Origin: Bathymodiolus brooksi thiotrophic gill symbiont | GTDB taxonomy: Bacteria; Pseudomonadota; Gammaproteobacteria; PS1; Pseudothioglobaceae | NCBI RefSeq assembly: GCF_903642095.1 | Contig: NZ_CAHJWD020000194.1 | Location: 5,952 to 69,951 of the forward strand | DNA: 64,000 nucleotides | Reading direction: 5' to 3' | In this document: positions 25,764-36,176 of the stretch, piece by piece | How the letters are laid out: the number at the start of each line of letters is the position of its first letter | How positions within the stretch are numbered: position 1 is the first letter of the stretch | Notes under the pieces: generated by a model | Told to the model about the DNA's origin: nothing | The model's input: only the letters and a program-made list of their open reading frames with translations | The model's database searches: none | Translations under genes and position numbers: made by a program

Positions 25764-26508
25764 GGCTCGCAAACGCTTTGGGCAAAACTTTTTAACCGAT
25801 AATCGGGTAATTGAACGCATTGTTGCGGTGATTGCACCAAAATTTAATGACAATTTACTTGAAATTGGCCCTGGGCAAGGGGCGATGACATTGCCTTTAT
25901 TGGAACAGGTTAAAAAATTAAATGTGATTGAGATTGACAGAGATTTGATTGCCTTGTTAATTGGTTTTGACAAAGACAATCTGGTTATTCATGAAGGTGA
26001 TGCACTCAAATTTGACCTTAGCACCTTGCCGAACCCGATTCGAGTAGTTGGCAATCTGCCTTATAACATCTCATCCCCCATTCTTTTTCACTTGCTTGAA
26101 AATCGAGAAAAGATAACAGATATGACTTTTATGTTACAAAAAGAAGTGGTGGAAAGAATAGTGGCAGACAAAGGTTCAAAAATCTATGGGCGTTTGAGTG
26201 TTATGATACAAGCATTTTTTGAGGCTGAATTAATCTTTATCGTTCCCCCTGAGTCTTTTAATCCAGCACCAAAAGTGGATTCTGCTATTATTTATCTCAA
26301 GCCACTACCCAAAACAGAAGTAAAAAATATGGCAATTTTTGAAAAAATTGTTAAGGCTTCTTTTGCACAACGCAGAAAAACCTTAAGAAATTGTTTAAAA
26401 TTACATCTTTCACAAGAACAAACCGCTATTGATTTATCGCAACGCGCTGAAATGCTTGCGGTGCAAGATTTTATCACCCTATCCAATGATTATGAAAAAC
26501 AACATTAA
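25756..26508 (+). CDS. rsmA: 16S rRNA dimethyladenosine transferase
   Basis: 250 residues from the ATG at 25756, which gives the family N-terminus HKARKRFGQNFL; an upstream frame start would lie within pdxA. SAM-binding residues are EIGPGQGAMTLPLL and IEIDRD, and the catalytic motif is NLPYNISSPI. RsmA (KsgA) dimethylates two adjacent adenines near the 3' end of 16S rRNA, a late step of 30S assembly. It overlaps pdxA by 8 nt and apaG by about 17 nt. Confidence 0.95.
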   Translation: MHKARKRFGQNFLTDNRVIERIVAVIAPKFNDNLLEIGPGQGAMTLPLLEQVKKLNVIEIDRDLIALLIGFDKDNLVIHEGDALKFDLSTLPNPIRVVGNLPYNISSPILFHLLENREKITDMTFMLQKEVVERIVADKGSKIYGRLSVMIQAFFEAELIFIVPPESFNPAPKVDSAIIYLKPLPKTEVKNMAIFEKIVKASFAQRRKTLRNCLKLHLSQEQTAIDLSQRAEMLAVQDFITLSNDYEKQH

Positions 26509-26863
26509 AATTACCATTCAAGTTTCGCCATTGCCTCAGTTTACCAATCCTTTTGAGAGTAAATATGTATTTTCTTACACGATTACCATTGTCAACAATG
26601 GTGAAATCGGCATGCAATTACTCAATAGACATTGGATTATCCAAGATGAAATGGGATACATAGAAGAAGTAACTGGCAAAGGCGTGGTTGGTGAACAGCC
26701 TCACTTATTGCCTGGCGAGTCATTTGAATACACTTCTGGTTCAGTTATTAAAACTCAGACTGGCACTATGAAGGGTAACTATAGTATGATTAATGATGAT
26801 GGCGAACACTTTGATGTTGATATTCCAGAATTTGTTCTAAGTGAGCCATACACGCTACAATGA
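26492..26863 (+). CDS. apaG: ApaG protein (DUF525, Co2+/Mg2+ efflux-associated)
   Basis: 123 residues of a fibronectin-III-like beta fold: IKITIQVSPLPQF at the start, YVFSYTITIVNNG, NRHWIIQDEMG, and GTMKGNYSMINDDGE. The start at 26492 (or the ATG at 26486) matches the family N-terminus; the longer frame would read through rsmA. ApaG affects cobalt/magnesium tolerance in Salmonella, and its biochemical role is unclear. It is coupled to apaH by an ATGA overlap. Confidence 0.92.
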   Translation: MKNNIKITIQVSPLPQFTNPFESKYVFSYTITIVNNGEIGMQLLNRHWIIQDEMGYIEEVTGKGVVGEQPHLLPGESFEYTSGSVIKTQTGTMKGNYSMINDDGEHFDVDIPEFVLSEPYTLQ

Positions 26864-27657
26864 GTGATTATTTAATTGGTGATGTTCAAGGGTGTTATGA
26901 TGCACTCCAAATACTACTCAAAAAAAGTCGTTTTTCCCTTGATAAAGACCGGCTGTTTTTCCTTGGCGATGTAGTCAATCGTGGCAATAAATCACTTGAA
27001 ACTTTACGCTTCATTAGAAACTTAGGCGACAATGCAAAAATGCTATTGGGTAACCATGATTTTCATCTATTGGCATGTGCACTTGGCGACAAAACGCCGA
27101 GTAATAAAGACACTTTTAATGATATTTTAAACGCCAAAGATGCACAATATTTAATTGGATTTTTACAAAAACAACCCTTGGTAATTGAGCACCAAGACGC
27201 ACTATTGGTGCACGCAGGCATTCCGCCAATTTGGGACAAAACCACCCTGTTAACACAAACTGCCACAGTTGAAAAACACTTACAAAGTCATCAGGCAGGC
27301 GATTTTATCAATATTATGTATGGCGACCATCCATACACTTGGGCAGAAGATTTAAATGCAATGGATAAATGTCGATATACCATTAACGCCTGTATGCGTA
27401 TGCGTTTTTGCAAGGCAGATAGCACATTAGAATTTAAAGGGAAAATGAATCACGATACTGCTCCTAAGGGCTTCAAGGCATGGTTTTTACAAAACAACAG
27501 AAAATTGGAAAATACCGATATTTTCTTTGGTCATTGGTCTACTTTGTCAAACATCGCTCAACCACATATCTACCCAATGGACAAAGGCTGTGCTTGGGGT
27601 GGTGCATTAAATATGATTCGCTTTGAGGACAAACAAATATTTTCTGTCAATTGTTAA
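26860..27657 (+). CDS. apaH: Diadenosine tetraphosphatase (symmetrical)
   Basis: 265 residues of a metallophosphoesterase. The metal-ligand motifs are GDVQGCYD near residue 8, LGDVVNRG near 33, LLGNHDFHL near 63 and a later FFGHWSTL. ApaH splits Ap4A into two ADP and can also remove nucleoside-tetraphosphate caps from RNA. Last gene of the pdxA-rsmA-apaG-apaH run; 23 bp separate it from the convergent dapF, with no obvious terminator. Confidence 0.95.
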   Translation: MSDYLIGDVQGCYDALQILLKKSRFSLDKDRLFFLGDVVNRGNKSLETLRFIRNLGDNAKMLLGNHDFHLLACALGDKTPSNKDTFNDILNAKDAQYLIGFLQKQPLVIEHQDALLVHAGIPPIWDKTTLLTQTATVEKHLQSHQAGDFINIMYGDHPYTWAEDLNAMDKCRYTINACMRMRFCKADSTLEFKGKMNHDTAPKGFKAWFLQNNRKLENTDIFFGHWSTLSNIAQPHIYPMDKGCAWGGALNMIRFEDKQIFSVNC

Positions 27658-27680
27658 ACTGAGGCACTGGGTTTGGTGCG

Positions 27681-28505
27681 TTAAATTTCTATTTGCCCTT
27701 CAAATACAAACTCAGCAGATCCTCGCATACACACGCCATAATTATCAATATCAATAAACAGGTCTCCTCCTTTCAATTTAACGGTGATTTCACTGGCATC
27801 AATTTTATTTATTTTATGTAAATATGCCGCAGTTGCACATGCGCCACTACCACAAGCCAAGGTTTCGCCCACACCTCGCTCATAAACCCTAAGCGTGATA
27901 TTATGCCTATCAACAATGTTTACAAAATTTACATTTACCCCTACTGGAAAATCAGCAGAACTTTGTATTTTTTTAGCAATTGTTTCAATTTCCTGACGAA
28001 TATCATCCACAATTAATACTGCATGCGGATTGCCCATTGACACCACACCAAGTGTCTCACCTTCAACGGTATAAGTTGCGTCAACATTGTCTAATTGCTC
28101 AAAAGGAATGTCTTTTGAATGCCATATTGGCTTCCCCATAATAACAGCAGCCTCATTGTTATTGTGAACAAGCAATTTCATCACACTCTCTTTAGTTTCT
28201 ACCACAATATCTTCACCAAACCCTTTATTGGTTAATTTTTTTTCAATTACAAAACGCGCAAAACAACGCGCCCCATTCCCACATTGCCCTACCTCAGAAC
28301 CATCGGCGTTAAAAATTCGATATTTAAAATCATATTTGCGGTCATCTGGCTTTTCAACTAACAGCAATTGATCAAACCCCACGCCAAAATGCCTATTTGC
28401 AAGTTTTTGAATTTGCACTACAGATAATAATATTGATTGATTGATTGCATCAATCACCATAAAGTCATTACCAAGCCCTTGCATTTTTGTAAAATTAATC
28501 AACAT
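27681..28505 (-). CDS. dapF: Diaminopimelate epimerase
   Basis: 274 residues from the ATG at 28505 (another ATG two codons earlier is possible). The two catalytic Cys lie in GQCGNGARCFARF and GETLACGSGACATA. The N-terminus INFTKMQGLGNDF is typical. DapF interconverts LL- and meso-diaminopimelate for lysine and peptidoglycan synthesis. It is monocistronic on the minus strand, with its promoter in the 28512-28829 gap. Confidence 0.95.
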   Translation of the reverse strand: MLINFTKMQGLGNDFMVIDAINQSILLSVVQIQKLANRHFGVGFDQLLLVEKPDDRKYDFKYRIFNADGSEVGQCGNGARCFARFVIEKKLTNKGFGEDIVVETKESVMKLLVHNNNEAAVIMGKPIWHSKDIPFEQLDNVDATYTVEGETLGVVSMGNPHAVLIVDDIRQEIETIAKKIQSSADFPVGVNVNFVNIVDRHNITLRVYERGVGETLACGSGACATAAYLHKINKIDASEITVKLKGGDLFIDIDNYGVCMRGSAEFVFEGQIEI

Positions 28506-28511
28506 ACGCAT

Positions 28512-28829
28512 ATTTTATTTCTGAAAATTATTTGAAAAATTATACATTTAACCTCTCTCCATTCTTAACAGTTCTATTTTAAAAAATAGAATCAACAAAA
28601 AAACCGCCCTCTCCATTCTAAATCTCACCCGCCATAGTGCTTATCAAGTAACGCTAAAGTTTTTTATAAATACCCTAATAACAAATGGTTAGCACTGTAA
28701 TTTATATTTACTCTGTATTTGGGCTAGAACAATAAACCCATAACTTCTATTTTTAGATTGAGAGGCTGTAAGTAAATAAACTTCGGGTAAAATCGTGTTT
28801 AATCTAATTCTTTCGAGTAAATAAATCTA
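28512..28829. other. 318-bp intergenic region with hairpin and short direct repeats
   Basis: The gap lies between divergent dapF and the DUF971 gene, so both promoters are expected here. TTCTATTTT (28572-28580) pairs with AAAATAGAA (28583-28591). This hairpin is bracketed by direct copies of CTCTCCATTCT at 28555 and 28609. AGTAAATAAA also occurs twice close to the DUF971 start. No coding frame or known RNA is recognised. Confidence 0.4.
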
Positions 28830-29183
28830 ATGCAAACACCCAGTAATATTACCCTTAATAAAGCAAAAAATCTTTTAACACTTACTTTTGACAATATCAA
28901 ATATCCGTTAACTTCCGAATATTTAAGAGTTCATTCACCTTCTGCTGAAGTGGTGGGACATGGACCGGGACAAGAAACTTTGCAAATAGGTAAAGAAAAT
29001 GTTGCTATCACACGCATTGAACCTACAGGTAATTACGCTATTGTTTTGTTTTTTAGCGATGGTCACGATAGTGGTATTTATTCTTGGGAACATTTGTATA
29101 ATCTTGCGACAGAGTATGATGTGCGTTGGTCTAACTACCTAAAAAGACTCAAGGATGCGGGGCATTCTCATAAGCAACACTAA
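28830..29183 (+). CDS. DUF971 (GBBH-like N-terminal domain) protein
   Basis: 117 residues. LTFDNIKYPLTSEYLRVHSPSAEVVGHG and YAIVLFFSDGHDSGIYSWEHLY are characteristic of DUF971, a fold shared with the N-terminal zinc-binding part of gamma-butyrobetaine hydroxylase and found in Fe-S assembly factors related to Mrp/NBP35. In bacteria it often stands alone with unproven function. The His-rich C-terminus (GHSHKQH) could bind metal. It lies 48 bp upstream of bamA and may share its promoter. Confidence 0.88.
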   Translation: MQTPSNITLNKAKNLLTLTFDNIKYPLTSEYLRVHSPSAEVVGHGPGQETLQIGKENVAITRIEPTGNYAIVLFFSDGHDSGIYSWEHLYNLATEYDVRWSNYLKRLKDAGHSHKQH

Positions 29184-29231
29184 ACGCTGTATAATTGCAT
29201 ATTTTTTTATTCTTTAACTTGCCTAGTTGCC

Positions 29232-31517
29232 ATGAAAAAAATAATCGTTAAACTTGTTTTAATGGCAAGCTTATTAAGTACTTCACTGGCTTTTTCAGCC
29301 TCCATTAAGAATATTGAAATTCTAGGTCTTAATGTTATTTCTAGAGGCACAGTGCTAAGTTATTTACCCGTTGAAGTTGGCGATGACTATGATGCACAAA
29401 CCTCATCGAAAATTATTCGTGTTCTTTACAAAACACAATTTTTTAAGGACATTGAAGTAACGGAAGAGGAGCAAATCTTAAAAATTAAAGTAACGGAAAA
29501 CCCACATATTAAATATGTAGATTTTCTCAATAATTCAGAGAAAGTACTTGACAAAGATACCGTTAAAAAAGTTTTAAGCAGTATGAACCTAACTCAGGGC
29601 AAGATTTTCAATAAAAAGCAATTGGATGAATTGATTGAGCAAGTAAAATCAACTTACATTAGCCAAGGTTACCACAATATCAAAATCACCAAAAATATTG
29701 AAATTGACAGTCAAAACAGAGTAGGAATTGAGCTTGACATTGCCGAAGGTGAAATTGCCCGTATCAAGACAATGCGCATTTTAGGCAATAAGGTAAAGAC
29801 AGAGAGGGAGTTACTTGGTTTGTTTGAAATTGGCGAACCCAATTGGTTTGTTTTAAACTATTTCACCGAAAAAGATCATTACTCAAAAATTGCATTAGAT
29901 GCAGGCATTGAGGCATTGAAATCGCAGTATATTAACTCAGGTTATCTTAGTTTTAAAGTAACCGATGTTAAAAGTGAATTATCTGAAGATAAAAAAAATA
30001 TTGATATCACTATTCAGATAAAAGAAGGCGACAAATACACAATTGGTAACATTATTTTTTCAGGAAATACATTAAATAAGTCTGATAGAAATCTAACAAA
30101 ATTACTAACAATTAAGCCTGGTAAAGTTTTTATGCGCAAAAAAATCATCAATGACATTAAAGCCATAACAGAAGCTTATACCGATCAGGGTTATGCTTTC
30201 GTTAAAGTAGATGTGGCAACTGCTGAAGGCAAAGTAGATCCTGTTATTGACTTAAATTTTAAAATTACACCGAAGAAAAAAGTTTATATTAATCGCATTA
30301 CTATTACTGGCAATACTAGAACACAGGATGAAGTTGTGCGTAGGGAAATCGATGTTTATGAAGGTGGACTGTATTCAGACAAAGCATTGGAAAATTCAAT
30401 AACCAAGATTAAACGACTGGGGTTCTTCTCCAATGTAACAATGAATGTTTCCAAAGTTAAAAACTTTAGCGATAAAATTGATTTAAACTTTGTAGTGGAA
30501 GAGACTAAAACTGGCACCTTTTCTATTGGTATATCTCACTCCAACAATTCTGGTGCTGCTTTTAATCTAGGCATAAAAGAAAAGAACTTTCTTGGTACGG
30601 GTAATGTATTAAATGCATCGGCGTCACACTCTGAAGCGGTAGAGGAATTATCATTATATTTTTCTAATCCTTATTTTACTCAAGATGGGCATAACATTAA
30701 TTATGGTATTTTCAATAAAAAAACTGATGGTGCAGAATTAGATGTTGCCTCTTATAAAATCAATCAAAGTGGGGGAAGTATCGGCTATGGAATCCCAGTT
30801 ACAAAAAATACACGCATTACTACAAATTTAAAACTTTCCAGCAGGGATGTTACTTGTGGAGCCACTTTTGCAAAGGACTACGAAGTAAAGCAGTGTGCTA
30901 GTAATGACAGAACCGAGGCCAAACTTAGTATAAATTGGAGTAGCAATACCTTAGATAATTACAACTTTCCAACAACAGGGGACAGAAAAAATCTTAACTT
31001 GAGTGTCGCATTGCCAGTTGCTGATTTTAGATATTACAAAATAAACGCTTCGAAAAAAAGATACCGTCCCATCTTTAAAAATATAACCTTAAAAACAAAT
31101 TCTAAAATAGGTATAGCACAGGGTTATGACAAGAAAGAATTGCCATTCTTTGAGCGATTTTATGGAGGTGGGTCTTCTTCTGTGCGTGGTTTTGACTTTA
31201 ACTCTTTGGGTGAAAAATACGCAAATGGAAAGGCCAAAGGCGGTAAATTATCTATACTATCAGGGGTTTCTATAATTTCACCGCTTACCTTTATAAAAGA
31301 CAGCAGCAATATGCGCATAAGTGCCTTTATTGATATAGGTGGCATTAGTGAAGAGGTATCTAGTTTTAAAGCCTCTAATTTGCGTGCATCTACTGGTGTA
31401 GCATTTACTTGGCTAACCCCTATTGGCCCGTTAGGTGTTTATTTTGCCAAACCTTTTTTAAAGAAAACAGGGGATAAAACCAAGTCTTTTGAGTTTACTA
31501 TTGGCACAAGTTTCTAA
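29232..31517 (+). CDS. bamA: Outer-membrane protein assembly factor BamA
   Basis: 761 residues. A signal peptide (IVKLVLMASLLSTSLAFS) precedes five POTRA domains (~residues 22-420) and a 16-strand Omp85 barrel. The conserved barrel-lid motif is present as SVRGFDFNSLGE, and the chain ends in a terminal Phe (TIGTSF) as outer-membrane barrels do. It inserts outer-membrane proteins in the BAM complex. The usual follower skp is missing; lpxD begins two bases after the stop. Confidence 0.96.
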   Translation: MKKIIVKLVLMASLLSTSLAFSASIKNIEILGLNVISRGTVLSYLPVEVGDDYDAQTSSKIIRVLYKTQFFKDIEVTEEEQILKIKVTENPHIKYVDFLNNSEKVLDKDTVKKVLSSMNLTQGKIFNKKQLDELIEQVKSTYISQGYHNIKITKNIEIDSQNRVGIELDIAEGEIARIKTMRILGNKVKTERELLGLFEIGEPNWFVLNYFTEKDHYSKIALDAGIEALKSQYINSGYLSFKVTDVKSELSEDKKNIDITIQIKEGDKYTIGNIIFSGNTLNKSDRNLTKLLTIKPGKVFMRKKIINDIKAITEAYTDQGYAFVKVDVATAEGKVDPVIDLNFKITPKKKVYINRITITGNTRTQDEVVRREIDVYEGGLYSDKALENSITKIKRLGFFSNVTMNVSKVKNFSDKIDLNFVVEETKTGTFSIGISHSNNSGAAFNLGIKEKNFLGTGNVLNASASHSEAVEELSLYFSNPYFTQDGHNINYGIFNKKTDGAELDVASYKINQSGGSIGYGIPVTKNTRITTNLKLSSRDVTCGATFAKDYEVKQCASNDRTEAKLSINWSSNTLDNYNFPTTGDRKNLNLSVALPVADFRYYKINASKKRYRPIFKNITLKTNSKIGIAQGYDKKELPFFERFYGGGSSSVRGFDFNSLGEKYANGKAKGGKLSILSGVSIISPLTFIKDSSNMRISAFIDIGGISEEVSSFKASNLRASTGVAFTWLTPIGPLGVYFAKPFLKKTGDKTKSFEFTIGTSF

Positions 31518-31519
31518 TA

Positions 31520-32515
31520 GTGTATAGATTAAAAGACATTGCTACTTTTATTGATGCCGAGTTAATAGGTGATGCGTCAATAAAAATCAACAGTCTTGCC
31601 ACTAGTTTTAATGCACAAAAAGATCAGCTCACTTATATTGCATCAAATAAATACAAAGCAGATTTACTGGACTTAAAAGCGGGTGCAGTTATCATAACCA
31701 AGGATTTATTGGAAGATTGCCCCACTAATGCCCTTGTGGTTGATAATGTTTATTTAGCTTTTGCTCAAATTACGCACTATTTTAAACAACAGCCGACCTA
31801 TCTTGATGGTATTCACACTAGTGCTCAAATTAACAGCAAAAACATTGCCAAGAGTTGCACTATTGGAGCGCATGTTGTGATTGGTAAAAACTGCACCATT
31901 GGCACTAATACAATAATTGAACAAGGTGTAATAATAGGGAATAATGTCATTATTCAGCCCAATGTGACTATTTTACAAAACTGCACCATTGGCAACAATG
32001 TCTTTCTTTCAGTGGGTGTGGTTATCGGCTCAGAAGGTTTTGGCAATGCTTTAGACAATCAAGGACACTGGCACACTATCGCACATCTGGGCAATGTGAT
32101 CATTGGCGATGATGTAGCCATTGGTGCAAATACTGTTATTGACAGAGGCACATTAGAAGACACGCAAATACACAGTGGCGTGCGTCTTGATAATTTGGTG
32201 CATATTGCCCACAATGTCAGTTTGGGTGCAAATACAGCAATCGCCGCAGGTGTAACTATTGGTGGCAGTGTCACATTAGGTAAACGATGTCAAGTTGGTG
32301 GTGGTGCGGTGATTGCCAGCCATATGTGCTTAGCAGATGATGTGATTGTTACTGGTGCTAGCACGGTGGATAAGCACCTGAATAAAGGGCATTACACAGG
32401 CTTTACCTCTATCTCCTTGCATTCAGATTGGAAAAGAATACAAATGTGGCTGTCAAAACTTGATAAAATCACGCAATATTTAAACATTAAATTAAAATCT
32501 TTAAAAGGACAATAA
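31520..32515 (+). CDS. lpxD: UDP-3-O-acylglucosamine N-acyltransferase
   Basis: 331 residues starting at a GTG two bases after bamA. The N-terminal uridine-binding domain ([20 protein letters not shown]) is followed by a long left-handed beta-helix of hexapeptide repeats ([20 protein letters not shown]). The catalytic His region is [13 protein letters not shown]. LpxD adds the second acyl chain during lipid A synthesis, using acyl-ACP. Very tight coupling to bamA and fabZ supports one envelope operon. Confidence 0.95.
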   Translation: MYRLKDIATFIDAELIGDASIKINSLATSFNAQKDQLTYIASNKYKADLLDLKAGAVIITKDLLEDCPTNALVVDNVYLAFAQITHYFKQQPTYLDGIHTSAQINSKNIAKSCTIGAHVVIGKNCTIGTNTIIEQGVIIGNNVIIQPNVTILQNCTIGNNVFLSVGVVIGSEGFGNALDNQGHWHTIAHLGNVIIGDDVAIGANTVIDRGTLEDTQIHSGVRLDNLVHIAHNVSLGANTAIAAGVTIGGSVTLGKRCQVGGGAVIASHMCLADDVIVTGASTVDKHLNKGHYTGFTSISLHSDWKRIQMWLSKLDKITQYLNIKLKSLKGQ

Positions 32516-32517
32516 AT

Positions 32518-32961
32518 ATGGAAATGAACATTCAAGATGTTAAAAATTACTTACCGCACCGCTACCCTTTCTTATTGATTGACCGAGTATTAGAATTAGA
32601 AGTTGGCAAATCTATCGTTGCGCTTAAAAATGTTTCTTTTAATGAGCCACAATTCACTGGACACTTTCCTGAGCAACCAATTATGCCAGGTGTTTTGATT
32701 GTTGAGGCGTTGGCACAAGCCACAGGCATCCTAGCATTTAAATCTGAAGTAGGCAAACCGATTGACGGACAAATTTATATGCTGGTTGGCATAGACAAAG
32801 TGCGCTTTAAACGCATGGTTGAGCCGGGTGACCAATTGCGCCTTGAAGTGGAAGTTTTGGCAGTTAAGCGTGGGATTTGGAAATTTAAATGTGTTGCTAT
32901 AGTTGAGGGAAAAGTAGTTACCACTGCTGAGTTGATGTGCACCCAAAAGGCAGCAAACTAA
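32518..32961 (+). CDS. fabZ: 3-hydroxyacyl-ACP dehydratase FabZ
   Basis: 147 residues of the hot-dog fold. The N-terminal [12 protein letters not shown] and the catalytic block [22 protein letters not shown] contain the active-site His and Glu. FabZ dehydrates 3-hydroxyacyl-ACP in fatty acid elongation, competing with LpxA/LpxD for the same substrates. That explains its conserved place between lpxD and lpxA. It starts two bases after the lpxD stop. Confidence 0.96.
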   Translation: MEMNIQDVKNYLPHRYPFLLIDRVLELEVGKSIVALKNVSFNEPQFTGHFPEQPIMPGVLIVEALAQATGILAFKSEVGKPIDGQIYMLVGIDKVRFKRMVEPGDQLRLEVEVLAVKRGIWKFKCVAIVEGKVVTTAELMCTQKAAN

Positions 32962-32973
32962 AAGAGGTTTATT

Positions 32974-33765
32974 GTGGCAATACACCCTAGTGCAGTCATT
33001 GACCCTAGTGCAAAAATTCATGAAAATGCTGAAATATGTGCATACACTATCATTGGTGCAAATGTTGAAATTGACTCAGGCACCATTGTAGAATCCCACG
33101 CCGTCATACAAGGGCCAACCAAAATTGGTAAAAACAACCATATCTACTCATTTACCTCAATTGGTGGCGACCCGCAAGACATTACTTACGAAGTTGGACA
33201 AGAATCTAATTTAATTATTGGCAATGACAATCAAATTCGTGAATTTTGCACCATCAATCGTGGCACAGAAAAAGAGGAATCTGTTACTCGTGTTGGCTCC
33301 AACAATCTGTTTATGGCGTATGTGCATATTGCCCATGATTGCTATATTGGCGACCACATTATTATGTCAAACAACGCTTCATTGGCAGGACATGTGCGTA
33401 TACAAAACTGGGCAATTCTTGGCGGATTTACCTTGGTTAAACAATTTTGCATGATTGGTATGCATACTTATATTGGCATGGGTTGCCAAATCAATAAAGA
33501 CATTCCGTCTTATATGCTGGCATCAGGTGTGCAGACCCGTGTTCGAAGCATTAACGCCGAAGGTATGCGTCGTCGAGGCTTTTCAACGAATGCGATTGCT
33601 GCCATCAAGCGTGCCTTTAAAATAGTCTATCGTGGTTCTGGGTTACTTGACCAATCTTTGAAAAAATTGGAAGAAACTGAATCCGACCATTTGGAAGTCC
33701 TACAATTCGTAGCCTGTATTCGTAGTTCAAAAACAGGCATTATGCGTGGCCCTAACGAAGAATAA
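32974..33765 (+). CDS. lpxA: UDP-N-acetylglucosamine acyltransferase
   Basis: 263 residues starting at a GTG preceded by AGAGG. A left-handed beta-helix of hexapeptides (IHPSAVIDPSAKIHENAEIC) is followed by a helical C-terminus. The catalytic His is in YVHIAHDCYIGDH, and the GGDPQDITYE region is family-specific. LpxA makes the first committed lipid A intermediate. lpxB, which normally follows, is absent; murJ comes next after 7 bp. Confidence 0.96.
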   Translation: MAIHPSAVIDPSAKIHENAEICAYTIIGANVEIDSGTIVESHAVIQGPTKIGKNNHIYSFTSIGGDPQDITYEVGQESNLIIGNDNQIREFCTINRGTEKEESVTRVGSNNLFMAYVHIAHDCYIGDHIIMSNNASLAGHVRIQNWAILGGFTLVKQFCMIGMHTYIGMGCQINKDIPSYMLASGVQTRVRSINAEGMRRRGFSTNAIAAIKRAFKIVYRGSGLLDQSLKKLEETESDHLEVLQFVACIRSSKTGIMRGPNEE

Positions 33766-33772
33766 TATTTAG

Positions 33773-35302
33773 GTGGATAAGTCTTTTCTAAAGTCCAGTA
33801 GTGTTGTTACTATAATGACTTTTATATCACGCATTTTGGGCTTAATTCGTGATTATATTGTGGCACGATATTTTGGTGCGAATGGCTTAACAGATGCCTT
33901 CTTAGTTGCCTTTAAAATTCCTAATTTTCTCAGGCGTTTGTTTGGTGAAGGTGCTTTTTCTCAGGCGTTTGTGCCTATTTTGGCTGATGCTAAAGCTAAT
34001 CATAGTGAGGCGGAGGTGCAAAATATAATTAACCACATTGGCACCAAATTTTTAACCATTTTAATTATTCTCACTCTAATTGCTGTGGTCATTGCCCCCG
34101 CTATTATCTTTATGTTTGCTTGGGGTTTTTATTTTGATGCCGACCCGACCAAGTTTAACTTAGCAACAGATATGTTGCGTATTACTTTTCCCTACCTATT
34201 GCTGATTTCATTAACCGCATTTGCAGGTAGTATCCTCAATACTTATGATAAATTTGCTGTACCTGCCTTTACGCCAGTGTTGTTAAATATTTCGATGATT
34301 TTGTGTGCGGTTTATTTGTCAGAAAATTTAGCCACACCCATTATGGCACTGGCTTGGGGAGTGTTGATTGGTGGCGTTGTGCAATTGCTATTTCAAATCC
34401 CATTTTTAATCAAAATCAAAAAAATGCCTCACTTGGTAAAAGGCAACCACCAAGCCGTAAAAACTCTTAAAAAGCGACTAATACCTGCCCTATTCGGCGT
34501 TTCAGTATCACAAATCAATTTACTAATAGACACCATGATTGCCACCGTATTAACCAGTGGCAGTGTTTCTTGGTTATATTATTCAGATCGATTACTAGAG
34601 TTGCCTTTAGCACTGATTGGCATTGCCTTAGCAACAGTAGCCTTAGCCAAACTCAGTCGTCATTTTGCCAACAAAGATGAGCAAAAATTTACCCGCACAG
34701 TAGATTATGCTCTCAAAATTGGCTTAATACTTGGTGCACCTGCTTGCATAGGGCTTATCTTATTAGCAGAACCTTTGATGATTACTTTGTTTCAATATGA
34801 TAATTTTAATGCCTTTGCTGCTCATCAATCTGCACTTAGCCTGATGGCTTATGGCACTGGATTAATGGCGTTTATTGCAATCAAAATTTTAGCCCCTGTG
34901 TTTCTTGCCAGAGGCGATACCAAAACACCTGTTAAAGTAGGCATAATAGCAATGGGGTCCAATGTATTTTTAAATGTTATATTGGCTTATTACTATGCAC
35001 ACACAGGTTTGGCAATTGCCACCTCAATATCGGCGGTTATCAACGCTTCTTTATTGTATTACTACTTAAACCAACGCACTATTTTTACACTTTCCAAGAA
35101 TTTTTTCAAACTATTTCTTAAAGTTTTACTGGCAACTATTATAATAACCATCTTTATATTAAACTTTAATCAAACAATCAATGACTACTTGTATGCCAAC
35201 GCTTGGAACAGAGTGTTAGAAATAAGTTATGTTATTGGTCTTTCAGTGCTTATTTATTTTATAAGTTTAAGGCTGTTAGGCGTAAAAATGAGGAAATTAT
35301 GA
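33773..35302 (+). CDS. murJ: Lipid II flippase MurJ
   Basis: 509 residues with about 14 transmembrane helices. The N-terminus [20 protein letters not shown] and [20 protein letters not shown], then [20 protein letters not shown], is the MviN/MurJ signature. MurJ moves lipid-linked peptidoglycan precursor across the inner membrane and is essential. The start is a GTG with an overlapping GGTGG; the end overlaps yggX by 4 nt (ATGA). Its location directly after lpxA links lipopolysaccharide and wall synthesis in one transcript. Confidence 0.95.
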   Translation: MDKSFLKSSSVVTIMTFISRILGLIRDYIVARYFGANGLTDAFLVAFKIPNFLRRLFGEGAFSQAFVPILADAKANHSEAEVQNIINHIGTKFLTILIILTLIAVVIAPAIIFMFAWGFYFDADPTKFNLATDMLRITFPYLLLISLTAFAGSILNTYDKFAVPAFTPVLLNISMILCAVYLSENLATPIMALAWGVLIGGVVQLLFQIPFLIKIKKMPHLVKGNHQAVKTLKKRLIPALFGVSVSQINLLIDTMIATVLTSGSVSWLYYSDRLLELPLALIGIALATVALAKLSRHFANKDEQKFTRTVDYALKIGLILGAPACIGLILLAEPLMITLFQYDNFNAFAAHQSALSLMAYGTGLMAFIAIKILAPVFLARGDTKTPVKVGIIAMGSNVFLNVILAYYYAHTGLAIATSISAVINASLLYYYLNQRTIFTLSKNFFKLFLKVLLATIIITIFILNFNQTINDYLYANAWNRVLEISYVIGLSVLIYFISLRLLGVKMRKL

Positions 35303-35565
35303 ACACTGTAAATTGTATCCACTTAAACAAAGAACTTGAAGCTTTAGAACGGGCACCCTATCCGGGGGAACTAGGCAAACGCATCTTAGACAATGTGTCC
35401 AAACAGGGCTGGCAAGCATGGCTAGATCATCAAACTATGTTAATTAACGAAAACAATCTTAATATGTTAGACGAAAAAGCACAAAGTTACTTAAAAGAGC
35501 AAATGGAAAAATTCTTCTTTTCTGCAGATGGAGCTGATGATATTGCAGGCTATACAAAAGAATAA
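35299..35565 (+). CDS. yggX: Probable Fe(2+)-trafficking protein YggX
   Basis: 88 residues from the ATG at 35299, which overlaps the murJ stop; a longer upstream frame is within murJ. Signatures are the N-terminal [11 protein letters not shown] with its conserved Cys, [11 protein letters not shown], and [14 protein letters not shown]. YggX protects labile iron and Fe-S clusters from oxidation in Salmonella and E. coli. It is joined to gmk by a TAATG overlap. Here it is not beside mutY, its common neighbour elsewhere. Confidence 0.93.
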   Translation: MNTVNCIHLNKELEALERAPYPGELGKRILDNVSKQGWQAWLDHQTMLINENNLNMLDEKAQSYLKEQMEKFFFSADGADDIAGYTKE

Positions 35566-36176
35566 TGGCCAATCTATTTATTATCGCCGCCCCCTCTGGT
35601 TGTGGCAAAACCTCTTTAGTTAAAGCACTGATTGAAAAAACGCAAAATCTTTGTGTTTCAGTCTCACACACCACGCGCACAGCCCGTTCAGATGAGACAC
35701 ACGGAAAAAACTACTTCTTTGTTAGCAAAGATGCATTTGATGAAATTAACGATAGCGATGGTTTTATTGAGTCAGCTTGTGTGTTTGATAATTACTATGG
35801 TAGCGCTAAACAAACGGTTAAAGATTTATTGGCAGCAGGTCAAGATGTGATTTTAGAAATTGATTGGCAAGGTGCCAGACAAGTTGAAAAAAGTTTTCCA
35901 AACATTACCAGCATCTTTATTATCCCCCCTTCCATTGAATCACTTAGAGCGCGTTTAACTGGTAGAGGGCAAGATGATACATCAATTATTGAGCGTAGAA
36001 TGCAAGACGCTGTAAGTGAAATGCAACATTATAATGAATTTGACTATTTGGTTATTAATGATGATTTTGAAACAGCACTTAATGATTTGTCCAATATTAT
36101 CCATTCGCAGAGATTAGATACTGAACAACAATTTTCTAAACATCAAGTCCTACTTGAAACTCTAATCCAAAAATAG
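35565..36176 (+). CDS. gmk: Guanylate kinase
   Basis: 203 residues. P-loop APSGCGKTSLVKAL; GMP-binding residues SVSHTTRTARSDE and EIDWQGARQV; lid RLTGRGQDD. Gmk converts GMP to GDP. It starts in a TAATG overlap with yggX and ends the bamA-to-gmk run. rpoZ, the usual follower in gammaproteobacteria, is not found in the next 160 bp. Confidence 0.95.
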   Translation: MANLFIIAAPSGCGKTSLVKALIEKTQNLCVSVSHTTRTARSDETHGKNYFFVSKDAFDEINDSDGFIESACVFDNYYGSAKQTVKDLLAAGQDVILEIDWQGARQVEKSFPNITSIFIIPPSIESLRARLTGRGQDDTSIIERRMQDAVSEMQHYNEFDYLVINDDFETALNDLSNIIHSQRLDTEQQFSKHQVLLETLIQK

